A stretch of 64,000 bases of DNA from Streptomyces changanensis. Lineage in GTDB: Bacteria > Actinomycetota > Actinomycetes > Streptomycetales > Streptomycetaceae. Position numbers and translations under genes: made by a program. This document shows positions 23,673-32,516 of this stretch, piece after piece (position 1 is the first letter of the stretch; each line of letters opens with the position of its first letter). Below the pieces are notes generated by a model. That model saw nothing but the letters and a program-made list of their open reading frames with translations, searched no databases and was not told where the DNA came from. Where the stretch lies: contig NZ_CP102332.1 in NCBI RefSeq assembly GCF_024600715.1, positions 5,456,001 through 5,520,000 on the forward strand, read 5' to 3'.

Positions 23673-25415
23673 ATGGGCAGACAGAACGTGGCGGAACACT
23701 ACGTCGACACCCTGGTGCGCGCCGGGGTCCAGCGGATCTACGGCGTCGTCGGCGACAGCCTCAACCCCGTCGTGGACGCCGTGCGGCGCACCCGCGGGAT
23801 CGAGTGGATCCAGGTGCGGCACGAGGAGAGCGCCGCCTTCGCGGCCGGCGCCGAGGCACAGGTGACCGGCTCCCTCGCCGCCTGCGCCGGCTCCTGCGGC
23901 CCGGGCAACCTCCACCTCATCAACGGCCTGTACGACGCGCACCGCTCCATGGCCCCCGTCCTCGCCCTCGCCTCGCACATCCCTTCGAGCGAGATCGGCC
24001 TGGAGTACTTCCAGGAGACCCACCCCGACCAGCTCTTCCAGCGGTGCAGCCACTACTGCGAGATGATCTCCAACCCGCAGCAGACGCCCCGGCTGCTGCG
24101 GACCGCGATCCAGCACGCCGTCGGCCGCGGCGGCGTCAGCGTGGTGACCCTCCCCGGTGACGTCGCCGCCCGTCCCGCCCCGGAGGAGGCCGCGGTGCAC
24201 GACCTCGTCACCGCGCGCCCCAGTGTGCGCCCCGGTGACGCCGAGATCGACGCGCTGGTCCGCATGGTCGACGCCGCCGACCGGATCACCCTCTTCTGCG
24301 GCAGCGGCACGGCGGGTGCCCACGCGGAGGTCATGCGGTTCGCCGAGCGCGTCAAGGCCCCCGTGGGTCACGCCCTGCGCGGCAAGGAGTGGATCCAGTA
24401 CGACAACCCGTTCGACGTCGGCATGAGCGGACTGCTGGGCTACGGCGCCGCCTACGAGGCCACCCACGAGTGCGACCTGCTCATCCTGCTGGGCACCGAC
24501 TTCCCGTACAACGCCTTCCTCCCCGACGACGTACGGATCGTCCAGGTCGACGTGCGGCCCGAACGGCTCGGCCGCCGCTCCCGCCTCGACCTCGGAGTGT
24601 GGGGCGACGTCCGTGAGACCCTGCGCTGCCTCGTGCCCCGGGTGCGCCCCCGCACGGACCGGCGTTTCCTCGACAAGATGCTGAAGAAGCACGCCGACGC
24701 GCTGGAGGGCGTCGTCCGCGCGTACACCCGCAAGGTGGAGAAGCACACCCCCATCCACCCCGAGTACGTGGCGTCCGTCCTCGACGACCTCGCCGACGAC
24801 GACGCCGTCTTCACCGTCGACACCGGCATGTGCAACGTCTGGGCGGCCCGCTACCTCACGCCCAACGGGCGCCGCCGGATCATCGGCTCCTTCAGTCACG
24901 GTTCCATGGCCAACGCCCTCCCCCAGGCCATCGGCGCGCAGTTCACCGACGGCGGCCGCCAGATCGTGGCCATGTCCGGCGACGGCGGCTTCTCCATGCT
25001 GATGGGCGAGTTCCTCACGCTGGTCCAGTACGACCTGCCGGTGAAGGTGGTCCTCTTCGACAACTCCTCGCTCGGCATGGTGGAGCTGGAGATGCTGGTG
25101 GCCGGGATGCCGTCACACGGCACGACCAACCACAACCCGGACTTCGCCGCGGTCGCCCGGGCCGCCGGTGCGTACGGGGTGCGCGTGGAGAAGCCGAAAC
25201 AGCTCGCGGGCGCCCTCAAGGACGCGTTCCGGCACAAGGGCCCCGCGCTGGTCGACGTGGTGACGGACCCCAACGCCCTGTCGATCCCGCCGAAGATCCG
25301 CGCCGACATGGTGACCGGCTTCGCCCTGTCCGCCAGCAAGATCGTGCTCGACGGCGGCGTGGGCCGGATGCTCCAGATGGCCCGATCCAACGTGCGGAAC
25401 CTCCCGCGACCTTGA
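23673..25415 (+). CDS. poxB: ThDP-dependent pyruvate dehydrogenase (quinone) / pyruvate oxidase
   Basis: A 580-residue ThDP and FAD enzyme that would decarboxylate pyruvate to acetate, passing electrons to quinone. The start GRQNVAEHYVDTLVRAGVQRIYGVVGDSLNP is typical for PoxB; the catalytic Glu lies in QVRHEESAAFAAG; the ThDP motif begins GDGGFSMLMGEF and closes at VVLFDN. A GTG at 23661 is an alternative start, but ATG 23673 fits the family. No Shine-Dalgarno is obvious. It stands alone, 28 nt after the PP2C gene. Confidence 0.9.
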   Translation: MGRQNVAEHYVDTLVRAGVQRIYGVVGDSLNPVVDAVRRTRGIEWIQVRHEESAAFAAGAEAQVTGSLAACAGSCGPGNLHLINGLYDAHRSMAPVLALASHIPSSEIGLEYFQETHPDQLFQRCSHYCEMISNPQQTPRLLRTAIQHAVGRGGVSVVTLPGDVAARPAPEEAAVHDLVTARPSVRPGDAEIDALVRMVDAADRITLFCGSGTAGAHAEVMRFAERVKAPVGHALRGKEWIQYDNPFDVGMSGLLGYGAAYEATHECDLLILLGTDFPYNAFLPDDVRIVQVDVRPERLGRRSRLDLGVWGDVRETLRCLVPRVRPRTDRRFLDKMLKKHADALEGVVRAYTRKVEKHTPIHPEYVASVLDDLADDDAVFTVDTGMCNVWAARYLTPNGRRRIIGSFSHGSMANALPQAIGAQFTDGGRQIVAMSGDGGFSMLMGEFLTLVQYDLPVKVVLFDNSSLGMVELEMLVAGMPSHGTTNHNPDFAAVARAAGAYGVRVEKPKQLAGALKDAFRHKGPALVDVVTDPNALSIPPKIRADMVTGFALSASKIVLDGGVGRMLQMARSNVRNLPRP

Positions 25416-25495
25416 CACCCCGCCGTGCCTCACTGCTCCCCTCCGTGCGCCTGTCCGTCCGGGCTTCGCACGCGTGACTGTCGGAGCAGGGGGGC

Positions 25496-26002
25496 ATGGA
25501 TCCCGTGAGCCTGTTCGAGGAGAAGGGCCGACAACGTGTGCGGGTGGGGGATATGAGTGGGCTTCAGGCAGGGGTCGGACCCATGGTGGACGGGCGTGAC
25601 CGCGTACCCGGGGGGACACAGCTGAGGCGGCACGTCGGCGTCGGCGACCTCACGGCGGTGGCCGGCGTACGGCGTGGGCTGCGGGAGCTGCTGCGCCACC
25701 GGATCGCCCCGGAGCCGGCGCACACGGCGGAGCTCCTCACGAGCGAGCTGGTGACGAACGCGCTGATCCACACCGGGCAGGGGGCGGTCGTCACGGCGAC
25801 GCTCGGCCGGACGGCGCTGCGCGTGGAGGTGCGGGACTTCGTCCCCGACCTGCCCGACCCGTACGTCCCGGCGTCCGACGACGGCACGCACGGCAGGGGG
25901 CTGCTGATGGTGCAGGCGCTGGCCGACGCGTGGGGCGTACGGGCGCAGGGCGTCGGCAAGGTGGTGTGGTTCGAGCTGACGGACGTGAAACCGCCCGCGT
26001 GA
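25496..26002 (+). CDS. ATP-binding anti-sigma-factor-like protein (HATPase)
   Basis: A 168-residue protein with a GHKL ATPase domain and no other domain: N-box ELVTNALIHTGQGAVV and G-box HGRGLLMVQALADAWG. Streptomyces genomes encode dozens of these RsbW/SpoIIAB-like proteins. The ATG is preceded by AGGGGGG at close distance. It ends directly at a 15-bp stem terminator. Partner sigma factors or antagonists are not in the window. Confidence 0.85.
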   Translation: MDPVSLFEEKGRQRVRVGDMSGLQAGVGPMVDGRDRVPGGTQLRRHVGVGDLTAVAGVRRGLRELLRHRIAPEPAHTAELLTSELVTNALIHTGQGAVVTATLGRTALRVEVRDFVPDLPDPYVPASDDGTHGRGLLMVQALADAWGVRAQGVGKVVWFELTDVKPPA

Positions 26003-26012
26003 GCCGCGGCGC

Positions 26013-26050
26013 GCCGGGGGCCCGTCCGTGGACGCGGACGGGCCCCCGGC
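26013..26050. terminator. 15-bp perfect stem-loop between convergent genes
   Basis: Arms 26013-26027 and 26036-26050 are perfectly complementary with an 8-nt loop. It lies 11 bases after the ATPase gene and 42 bases beyond the end of the DUF2637 gene on the other strand, so it can terminate both. Confidence 0.8.
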
Positions 26051-26091
26051 GGCGGGCGGAGCCCCGTCGCGGACCGAGCGAGGCGGACGCC

Positions 26092-27153
26092 TCAGCCGAA
26101 CTGCTGCTCCAGGCTCTTCAGTTTCTGCTCCAGCGAGTCGAGCCGGGGGATCGCCTGGGTGTCGTCCTCCGCCGTCAGGTCGACGGTGCGCGGCTCAGCT
26201 CCTTTCACCGCCTGGAGGGAGGGCCGGGAACGCGGTGGCAGCTGTCCCGGCTCGGTTATGGCGGGCTCCGCGACGGACGCCCCGACGGTGGCCGGCGCGG
26301 AACCCTGCGCCGGGTTCAGGGCGGGTACGTCGACCTGACGGCCGCCGCGGCCCAGCCCCCAGGCGCGGTGCTGGCGGTTGAAGGCGCGCAGCCGAGCCCG
26401 GTCCAGCCTCTGCTGCTCGCGCCGGCGCCGGCGGTTCTCGTGCTTCTCCCGCCGGTCCTCGCGGACCTCCTCGACCGCTTCGTCCAGGGTGCGGACGCCC
26501 TCCAGGAGCATCAGCGACCAGGCGGCGAACGTCTCCCGGGGCGCCCGCAGCCAGCGGACGATCCGGATCTGCGGCAGCGGACGGGGCACCAGGCCCTGCT
26601 CGCGCAGGGCCGCCCGGCGGGTCTGCTTGAGCGCCCGGTCGAACAGCACCGCCGCCGACAGCGACATCCCCGCGAAGAACTGCGGGGCGCCGTCGTGGCC
26701 GAGCCCGCGCGGGGCGTGCACCCAGTTGAACCACGCGGCCGCCCCGGCGAAGAGCCACACCAGCAGCCGTGAGCCGAGCGCGGCGTCACCGTGGCTGGCC
26801 TCCCGCACGGCCAGGACCGAGCAGAACATGGCCGCGCCGTCGAGGCCGAACGGGACCAGGTACTCCCAACCGCCCGAGAGGTTGAGGTTTTGCCGGCCGA
26901 AGCCGACGAGGCCGTGGAAGGAGAGCGCGGCGGCGACGGCCGCGCAGCAGAAGAGCAGAAGGTAGGAGGCGATGCCGTAGACGGCCTCCTTGCGCCGGCG
27001 GCGCTCCTCGCTGCGTTCCCAGGAGTCGTCGGCCGCGGCCTTGCCGCCGGCGGTGCGCCTGCCGCGCGCGAGCACCGCCACCGCCACCACGGTGCCCGCG
27101 AGCATCACACCGCCCGGGAGCAGCCAGTCCAGCGATATGTCGGTCAGTCTCAT
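26092..27153 (-). CDS. DUF2637 domain-containing (SpdB-like) membrane protein
   Basis: A 353-residue protein with an N-terminal membrane anchor (LLPGGVMLAGTVVAVAVL), then about three more hydrophobic segments (YLLLFCCAAVAAALSFHGLVGF, LVPFGLDGAAMFCSVL, LLVWLFAGAAAWFNWVHAP) of the DUF2637 domain, a highly charged helical region rich in Arg/Glu, and a C-terminal coiled-coil-like LDSLEQKLKSLEQQFG. Related proteins include plasmid-spread proteins SpdB, but chromosomal copies are common and no other plasmid gene is near. ATG 27153 has GAGGG ten bases upstream. Confidence 0.8.
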   Translation of the reverse strand: MRLTDISLDWLLPGGVMLAGTVVAVAVLARGRRTAGGKAAADDSWERSEERRRRKEAVYGIASYLLLFCCAAVAAALSFHGLVGFGRQNLNLSGGWEYLVPFGLDGAAMFCSVLAVREASHGDAALGSRLLVWLFAGAAAWFNWVHAPRGLGHDGAPQFFAGMSLSAAVLFDRALKQTRRAALREQGLVPRPLPQIRIVRWLRAPRETFAAWSLMLLEGVRTLDEAVEEVREDRREKHENRRRRREQQRLDRARLRAFNRQHRAWGLGRGGRQVDVPALNPAQGSAPATVGASVAEPAITEPGQLPPRSRPSLQAVKGAEPRTVDLTAEDDTQAIPRLDSLEQKLKSLEQQFG

Positions 27154-27432
27154 GCGGTGTCCCTCGCATCGCAGTGGTGCGTGTCGGTGCGCCATCTTGG
27201 CCGACCCGCGGGGCGCGTCACGAGGTTTCGGGACAAGAGAACGCCATCGGGGCCCCTGGCAGGTCGAATGAGGGCAATCCGGTCGAACTCCCGTGCTGTT
27301 CACCGGGTTGCGTTCGAGTTACTCCACCCGGGCGAGTGGCGTGGAACGCGTCACCCCCGCCGGAACGCCTCCGGGCGGCCGGTGTGATGCTGGTACCCGC
27401 AGTGGCCGGTCCGGCCGTCCAGGGTGGAGATC

Positions 27433-28389
27433 ATGACCAGTCAGCCCATCACCGTGCTCGGCGAGTGCGTCGCCGACGCCTTCACCGACCCCGGCCGCGC
27501 CGCCGGCCCCGGGGGGCTCTCCCTGCGGGTGCTGCCGGGCGGCGGGCCCGCCAACACGGCGGTCGCCCTCGCCCGCCTCGGCACGCCGGCCCGCTTCCTG
27601 GGCAGGCTCTCCGGCGACGTCTTCGGCACCCTCTTCCGCGAGCGCCTCGCGGCCTCGGGCGTCGACCTGACGCAGTGCGTGACCGCTCCCGAACCGAGCA
27701 CCCTGGCCGTCGCGGACCTGGACGTCCACGGCCGGGCGACGTACTCCTTCTTCGCCGAGGGCGCCGCCGACTGGCAGTGGACCGCCGCCGAGCTCGCCGC
27801 CGTGGAGCCGGCCGGGACGGTCTGCGTGCACACCGGCTCCCTCGCCCTGGTCCGGGCGCCGGGCGGACGCCGCGTCGAGGAGTTCCTGGCGGTGGCCCGG
27901 CGGTACGCCACGGTCTGCGTCGACCCCAACGTCCGTCCGCTGCTGGTGGAACCGGCCGTCTACCGCGAGCGGATGGACCACTGGTGCGCGCTCGCCGACA
28001 TCCTGCGCCTCAGCGAGGACGACCTCGGCGCACTCCTGCCGGGCGTGGCGCCCGAGGACGCCTGCGACACCTGGCACGCCGCCGGCGCCCGGCTGGTGGT
28101 GCTCACGCGCGGGCCGCGCGGCGCCCTCGTCTCGCTCGACGGCGAGCGCCGCACCGTCCCGGCGCCGCCCACCGACGTCGTCGACACCGTCGGCGCCGGC
28201 GACTCGTTCACGGCCGGACTGCTGCACGCGCTGGCGGGGCTCGGCCGGCTCGGCGGCCGACTGGACGGACTGACGCTCGACGAGACCGCCGCCTGCTGCG
28301 CGTACGCGGCGCTCGTCGCCGCCCGTACCTGCGCGGTGCCCGGCGCGGACCCGCCGTGGGGGGACGAACTGCCGCGCCCGCCGGAGTGA
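27433..28389 (+). CDS. PfkB family sugar kinase
   Basis: A 318-residue ribokinase-fold enzyme. Signatures: VLPGGGPANTAVALARLG near the N-terminus and the C-terminal DTVGAGDSFTAGLLHAL with the catalytic aspartate. It would phosphorylate a sugar, probably fructose or a related one, in the cytoplasm. The ATG at 27433 has GGTGGAG five bases upstream; the in-frame ATG at 27424 is less likely. It is followed 11 bases later by a 16-bp stem terminator, so it is monocistronic. Confidence 0.9.
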   Translation: MTSQPITVLGECVADAFTDPGRAAGPGGLSLRVLPGGGPANTAVALARLGTPARFLGRLSGDVFGTLFRERLAASGVDLTQCVTAPEPSTLAVADLDVHGRATYSFFAEGAADWQWTAAELAAVEPAGTVCVHTGSLALVRAPGGRRVEEFLAVARRYATVCVDPNVRPLLVEPAVYRERMDHWCALADILRLSEDDLGALLPGVAPEDACDTWHAAGARLVVLTRGPRGALVSLDGERRTVPAPPTDVVDTVGAGDSFTAGLLHALAGLGRLGGRLDGLTLDETAACCAYAALVAARTCAVPGADPPWGDELPRPPE

Positions 28390-28400
28390 CCCGGGACCCG

Positions 28401-28435
28401 GCCCCGTACCGGCCGGCCGCCGGCCGGTACGGGGC
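28401..28435 (+). terminator. 16-bp perfect stem-loop after the PfkB kinase gene
   Basis: Arms 28401-28416 and 28420-28435 are perfectly complementary with a 3-nt loop, starting 12 bases after the stop codon. The remaining gap to 28679 is G-rich low-complexity sequence (runs of GGCGGTGGCGGC and CCCGGG) with no supported gene. Confidence 0.75.
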
Positions 28436-28679
28436 GGGGGCGCTGGGCGTGGTGGTGCGCCGCGGGGCGTGGGCGGGTTGGCAGGGCCCGGGCCCGGGCC
28501 CGGGGCGGGGCGTGGGGCGCGGGCCGGGCGAGGGGGGTGGGGCGTCAGGCGGAGGGCGCCGGGAGCGCCTGGGGAGGGGGCGGCAGGAGGCACGCCTCAG
28601 GCGGTGGCGGCGGGCGGTGGTGGCGGGCAGGCGGAGCGTGCCAGGGGTGGCCGTCGGACGGAGGGCGGCAGGGCGCGCG

Positions 28680-29531
28680 TCAGGCGGTGGCGGCGGTCAG
28701 GCGGCGCACCCGGTCGGTGTCGCAGGTGCGCGGGCACGTGACGCAGGTGTCCTCGGGGCGCAGTGTGTAGAAGAGGCAGCAGCTCGCCCGGTCGCGGGTC
28801 GGCAGCGGCCGGCCGTCGGGGGCGGACAACTCGCGGAAGCCGGCCGGACCCACGTACGGCTTGGCCGTGCCCGGCAGCAGCAGCTCCAGCTCGGCCATGG
28901 CGCGCGGTTCCTCCCCGAGCAGCCCGGCGACGTACCACAGGCCCTCGACGACCTCGTCCGTCGCCATGCCCCACAGGGCCCGTCCGCGGCGCCGCATCCG
29001 CGGTCCGAAGCCGTCGAGCACCGGGCCGATGTGCTCGGCCACCGCCGCCCGCACCTCGGCGCGCAGCGCCTCCTCGTCGGCCACGACGCGGGCGCCCGGG
29101 AGACCCGCGGCCGGGTCGTCCGGCAGGCACGCGAACTCCCGCACCCGCACGGCCATCCGGCCCATGGCCCGCTGGAACGCCACGTCGCCGACGGGCACGC
29201 GGGGCACCCGGCGGTGCAGGAACCACGGGACCGTCACCAGCAGACAGGCGGGCCAGGCGTACCGGTGCAGGCCGAAGCTCGCGACGACGTCCGGGCGCGC
29301 CTGCTTGCCGTAGTCGCGCAGCACCTGCGCGGCGTCCCAGGAGAGGAAGGCGTCGAGAGCGGGGCCGCCGGAGGCCAACTCGTCCGCGCCGACCCATCCC
29401 TCGCCGCGCGGCGTCGCCTCGGCCTCGCCCAGTTCGCGCACGCGCAGCCCGGGGAAGACCTCGGCGAGGCGGGTGTACGACTCCGCGACCGGTGACGCGG
29501 GGACGGAAGGCAGCAGTGTGGGGAGGGACAT
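28680..29531 (-). CDS. FhuF-like (2Fe-2S) siderophore-iron reductase
   Basis: A 283-residue protein whose C-terminus has the unusual iron-sulfur motif CC-x10-C-x2-C (CCLFYTLRPEDTCVTC), as in FhuF-type ferric-siderophore reductases. The upstream part contains the family patterns LLVTVPWFLHRRVPR and WGMATDEVVEGLWYVAGL. It would release iron from imported ferric siderophores. A DmdR-type iron box lies 26 bp upstream of the start, consistent with iron repression. It is far from the siderophore operon at 59-64 kb but probably in the same regulon. Confidence 0.86.
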   Translation of the reverse strand: MSLPTLLPSVPASPVAESYTRLAEVFPGLRVRELGEAEATPRGEGWVGADELASGGPALDAFLSWDAAQVLRDYGKQARPDVVASFGLHRYAWPACLLVTVPWFLHRRVPRVPVGDVAFQRAMGRMAVRVREFACLPDDPAAGLPGARVVADEEALRAEVRAAVAEHIGPVLDGFGPRMRRRGRALWGMATDEVVEGLWYVAGLLGEEPRAMAELELLLPGTAKPYVGPAGFRELSAPDGRPLPTRDRASCCLFYTLRPEDTCVTCPRTCDTDRVRRLTAATA

Positions 29532-29557
29532 GCAGGACCACCGAATCGCGATCGTTT

Positions 29558-29576
29558 GCAGGTTAGCCTTACCTTA
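29558..29576 (-). promoter_or_regulatory. Iron box (DmdR1/IdeR-type operator)
   Basis: On the minus strand the sequence reads TAAGGTAAGGCTAACCTGC, which matches the 19-bp Streptomyces iron-box pattern TTAGGTTAGGCTCACCTAA at most positions, including the central AGG(T/A)AGGCT and ACCT. It sits 26 bp upstream of the FhuF-like gene and about 106 bp upstream of the GntR gene on the other strand. Confidence 0.75.
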
Positions 29577-29682
29577 CCCGATCTGATCGATGTGTGTCCC
29601 GCCGCCCCGTGCGCCTATCGTGCACAGCGGGCCCCCGCACCGCGAGCCGGGCCACACACGCGCGGCGGACAGGAGGACCCGA

Positions 29683-30552
29683 GTGGAGCAGGGCAGGGCC
29701 CGGGGGGCCGCGGAGCACCCCGAGCGGTGGCCGCGCACCACCGGCCGCGTACCGGAGCAGGCCCGCGATGAGCAGGCCCGCGGCGAGCACACCCACGGAA
29801 CGCAGCCGCAGGACGCGCACCCGCGGGACGCGTACCCGGAGGACGTGCATCCGCGGGACGCGTACCCCCACGACCGGCCCGCGCCGGCCGGGACCACGGC
29901 CGGGGACCCCGCCCCCGGTGCGTCCCGCCTCGTCCGGCGCCACTCCGTGCGCGGCCAGGTCCTCGACGCGCTGCGCGCCGCGCTCGTCGGGGGCGAACTC
30001 GCCCCCGGCGTGGTCTACTCGGCGCCCGCGCTCGGCCTGCGCCTCGGCGTCTCCGCCACGCCCGTCCGCGAGGCGATGCAGCAACTCGCCGTCGAGGGAG
30101 CCGTGGAGGTCGTCCCCAACCGGGGCTTCCGCGTCGTCGAGCGCACCCCGCGCGAACTGCGCGAGCTCGCCGAGGTCCGCGCCCTGATCGAGGTACCGGT
30201 CATGCTGCGGCTCGCCCGCACGCTGCCCGCCGGGCGCTGGGCGGAGCTGCGCCCCCTCGCCGAGGCGACGGCGGCTGCCGCGGCCCACGGCGACCTCGCC
30301 CCGTACGCGGAGGCCGACCGCGCCTTCCACCGCGCGCTGCTCGGCCTCGCCGGCAACGAACAACTCGTCGCGGTCGCCGACGACCTGCACCGGCGCTCGC
30401 AGTGGCCGCTCGTCAGCCCGCCCGCCACCCGCCGCGCCGATCTCGTGGCGGACGCGGCCGAGCACGGTGCCCTGCTGGACGCGCTCGCCGCCGGGGACCT
30501 GACGGTGGTCGAGTCCCTGATCAGGGAGCACTTCACGGGCTCCGGGAACTGA
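29683..30552 (+). CDS. GntR family regulator with FCD domain
   Basis: A 289-residue regulator. The first 80 residues are hydrophilic and repetitive, with HPRDAYP twice, and probably disordered. Then comes the winged-helix domain (VRGQVLDALRAALVGGELAPGVVYSAPALGLRLGVSATPVREAMQQLAVEGAVE) and the all-helical FCD effector domain (LAEVRALIEVPVMLRLA...ADRAFHRALLGLAGNEQLV...DAAEHGALLDALAAGD). The GTG at 29683 has AGGAGG six bases upstream, which decides the start against the longer frame. It is followed after 13 nt by a beta-propeller-like gene. Confidence 0.86.
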   Translation: MEQGRARGAAEHPERWPRTTGRVPEQARDEQARGEHTHGTQPQDAHPRDAYPEDVHPRDAYPHDRPAPAGTTAGDPAPGASRLVRRHSVRGQVLDALRAALVGGELAPGVVYSAPALGLRLGVSATPVREAMQQLAVEGAVEVVPNRGFRVVERTPRELRELAEVRALIEVPVMLRLARTLPAGRWAELRPLAEATAAAAAHGDLAPYAEADRAFHRALLGLAGNEQLVAVADDLHRRSQWPLVSPPATRRADLVADAAEHGALLDALAAGDLTVVESLIREHFTGSGN

Positions 30553-30565
30553 GGGCGGCGAAACG

Positions 30566-31666
30566 GTGCGCGCCACGGTATGGACCGTCGCCAACGCCCT
30601 CGGCGTGGTCGCGGGGACGCCCGGGGAACTCCTCACCGCGCTCCTCGCCGGACCGCGCCGCCGCCCCGACCGCGTCGCGCTGCCCGCGGACGTGCTCGGC
30701 CTGCCGGAACTGGCCGCCGACCTGCGTGCTGTCGGCCGTGTCGAGGTGACCGTGGCGGGCCCGGTACCGGGGGGTGCGCCCGACGAGCAGCCACCCCTCG
30801 CCGATCCGGCCGCGGTCTGCGCCGCCGACCCCGTACGGGTCACCCGGGCGTACGAGACCGAGCCCGCGGGCCACGGCGGGCTGCGCGCGGCCTGGCTCCG
30901 CGCCGGCCAGGCCCTCGTCCGGGACGGCCAGACCCCCGCCACCCGGGCGCTCACCCTCCTGGCCGCGCTGCCCGACGACGCCGACCCGCGGCTCCGCCCC
31001 GCCCTGGCCTCCCTGGCCGCGGACGCGCCCTGGTCGGTGACGGAGTCCCGGGACGCCAGGACCGGGGCGCTGACGGTGTGGGCGGGCCGCCTGGTCGAGG
31101 CCGACGACCCCCGGTCCAGGGCCGTGGCGTGCCTCGACGACGGCACCGTGCTGACGCTCGACGAGCGGGGCCGCCTCCGTACCACCGGTCCGGCCGTGCC
31201 GCGGCTGGTCGAGGCGGTGGCCGCCACCCTCGCGACGCACCCGGCGACGGCGCTCGCCGCCGCGGGCGACGCGGTCCTCACCGGGGACCGCATGGGCTCC
31301 GTCCACGCCTTCACCCTGGGCGGCCTCCACCAGGCGTCCCTGCACGCGGGGCGGGTCACCGCCCTGGCGGCGGCCGGGCCCCGCGTCTACAGCGGGGGCG
31401 ACGACGGCACGGTCCTCGCCTGGCGGCCCGGCGCCGGGGACGGCGTCCCGGTGGCCCGGCGTCCCCACCCGGTGGTGGCCCTGCACGCCGGGCCGCGCAC
31501 CCTCGCGGTCGCCTGGGCGGACGGCCTGGTGGAGCTGCGCGACCCGCGCACGCGCCGCGTCCGCCCCTTCCGCCCGGGCCCGGCCGTGCACGCGGTGGCC
31601 GTCCGCCCGGACGGCTCCCTGACGATCGCCACCGACACCACCACGGTCCGCCTGCACCCCACCTGA
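30566..31666 (+). CDS. Hypothetical protein, beta-propeller-like C-terminal half
   Basis: A 366-residue protein from a GTG. The first 70 residues (RATVWTVANALGVVAGTPGELLTALLAGP) do not suggest a family. The C-terminal half has WD40-like blade patterns: DGTVLTLDERGRLRTTG, GDAVLTGDRMGSVHAFTLGG, GPRVYSGGDDGTVLAWRPG and DGLVELRDPRTRRVRPF. It lacks a signal peptide and is coupled to the GntR regulator (13-nt gap), so a regulatory partnership is possible. Function unknown. Confidence 0.65.
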   Translation: MRATVWTVANALGVVAGTPGELLTALLAGPRRRPDRVALPADVLGLPELAADLRAVGRVEVTVAGPVPGGAPDEQPPLADPAAVCAADPVRVTRAYETEPAGHGGLRAAWLRAGQALVRDGQTPATRALTLLAALPDDADPRLRPALASLAADAPWSVTESRDARTGALTVWAGRLVEADDPRSRAVACLDDGTVLTLDERGRLRTTGPAVPRLVEAVAATLATHPATALAAAGDAVLTGDRMGSVHAFTLGGLHQASLHAGRVTALAAAGPRVYSGGDDGTVLAWRPGAGDGVPVARRPHPVVALHAGPRTLAVAWADGLVELRDPRTRRVRPFRPGPAVHAVAVRPDGSLTIATDTTTVRLHPT

Positions 31667-31989
31667 CCCACCACCCCGCGCGGCGCTGCCCCGGCCGAGA
31701 CGCACCACCCACGGCTCCAGCCGCCCCGACCCGCACCGGACTGCTCCCGGCCCGCACCGGACTGCTCTCGCGCCCGCGCACCGGACCGTTCCGCGCCCGC
31801 GCCCGCGCACCGGACCGTTCCGCGCCCGCGCCTGCGTACCGGACAGTTCCCGGCCGTTCCCGGCCTCCGCAGAGCCCGCCCGACCGCTGCCGGCCCGCGC
31901 ACCGGACCGTTCCGCGCCCGCGCCTGCGTACCGGACAGCTCCCGGCCCGCGTCCGGGCCGGCGCCGGCCCGTCGGCGGGCCCGGCCCGG
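31667..31989. repeat. Gap with a 53-bp direct repeat
   Basis: No gene is visible. A segment of about 53 bp at 31802-31854 recurs at 31894-31946 with one mismatch; shorter pieces (GCGCACCGGACCGTTCCGCGCC, here cut into GCGCACCGGACC and GTTCCGCGCC) also occur around 31770. The gap separates convergent genes and might carry terminators. Confidence 0.6.
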
Positions 31990-32394
31990 TCAGTGTTCGC
32001 GCGCCTGCCGCGTGCGGGTCCGGTTCTCCCTGCGCAGCGCCTCGGCCAGCTCCGTCTTCGACATTCGCGACCGGCCCTCGACGCCCAAGCGCCGGGCCAG
32101 TTCGTACAGGTGCCGCTTCGAGGCGTTCTCGTCCACGCCCTCGCCGCTGCGGGCCGGCCGGTCGCGCGGCGCCTCGGCGCGCGGATCGGAGGGGCCCTTG
32201 CGGCCCTTCTCCTTCTCCTCCCAGTGGTCGCCCACCTTCTCGTACGCGTGCTTCAGCGCGCTGAACGCGACGCGGTGGGCCCGCTCGCCCTCGCCGTACT
32301 GCTCCACGGCCGAGTCGTGCGCCGCGATCCAGGTCCGCTGCGCGCCCTCCGGGGACCGTTCCAGCGTCGACGGCAGCTCCTCACGCCCTGGCAT
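31990..32394 (-). CDS. ChaB family protein with Rho-N-like C-terminus
   Basis: A 134-residue protein. Residues 5-65 (ELPSTLERSPEGAQRTWIAAHDSA, cut at 20: ELPSTLERSPEGAQRTWIAA; then AFSALKHAYEKVGDHWEEK) are a ChaB domain; the C-terminal KRHLYELARRLGVEGRS and MSKTELAEALRR form a Rho-N/SAP-like helical module. ChaB was named as a regulator of the ChaA cation transporter in E. coli, but its role in actinomycetes is unknown; stress association is common. ATG 32394 has GGAGGTGAGG upstream. Confidence 0.83.
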   Translation of the reverse strand: MPGREELPSTLERSPEGAQRTWIAAHDSAVEQYGEGERAHRVAFSALKHAYEKVGDHWEEKEKGRKGPSDPRAEAPRDRPARSGEGVDENASKRHLYELARRLGVEGRSRMSKTELAEALRRENRTRTRQAREH

Positions 32395-32516
32395 GGCGCC
32401 CTCACCTCCGGAACTCCGGGGACCGCACCGCCCCCCGTGTGCCCTTCTCGGACCCCCCGAAACGCCGCCCCGCCCCGAGCGGGGACGGTGCGCCGGAGTC
32501 CGCCGGTTCGGCGCCG

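Noticed and set aside
26092..27153. DUF2637/SpdB protein as a sign of an integrated plasmid
   Set aside because: No integrase, tra, kil or replication gene, attachment site or tRNA is nearby; chromosomal DUF2637 genes are common in Streptomyces.
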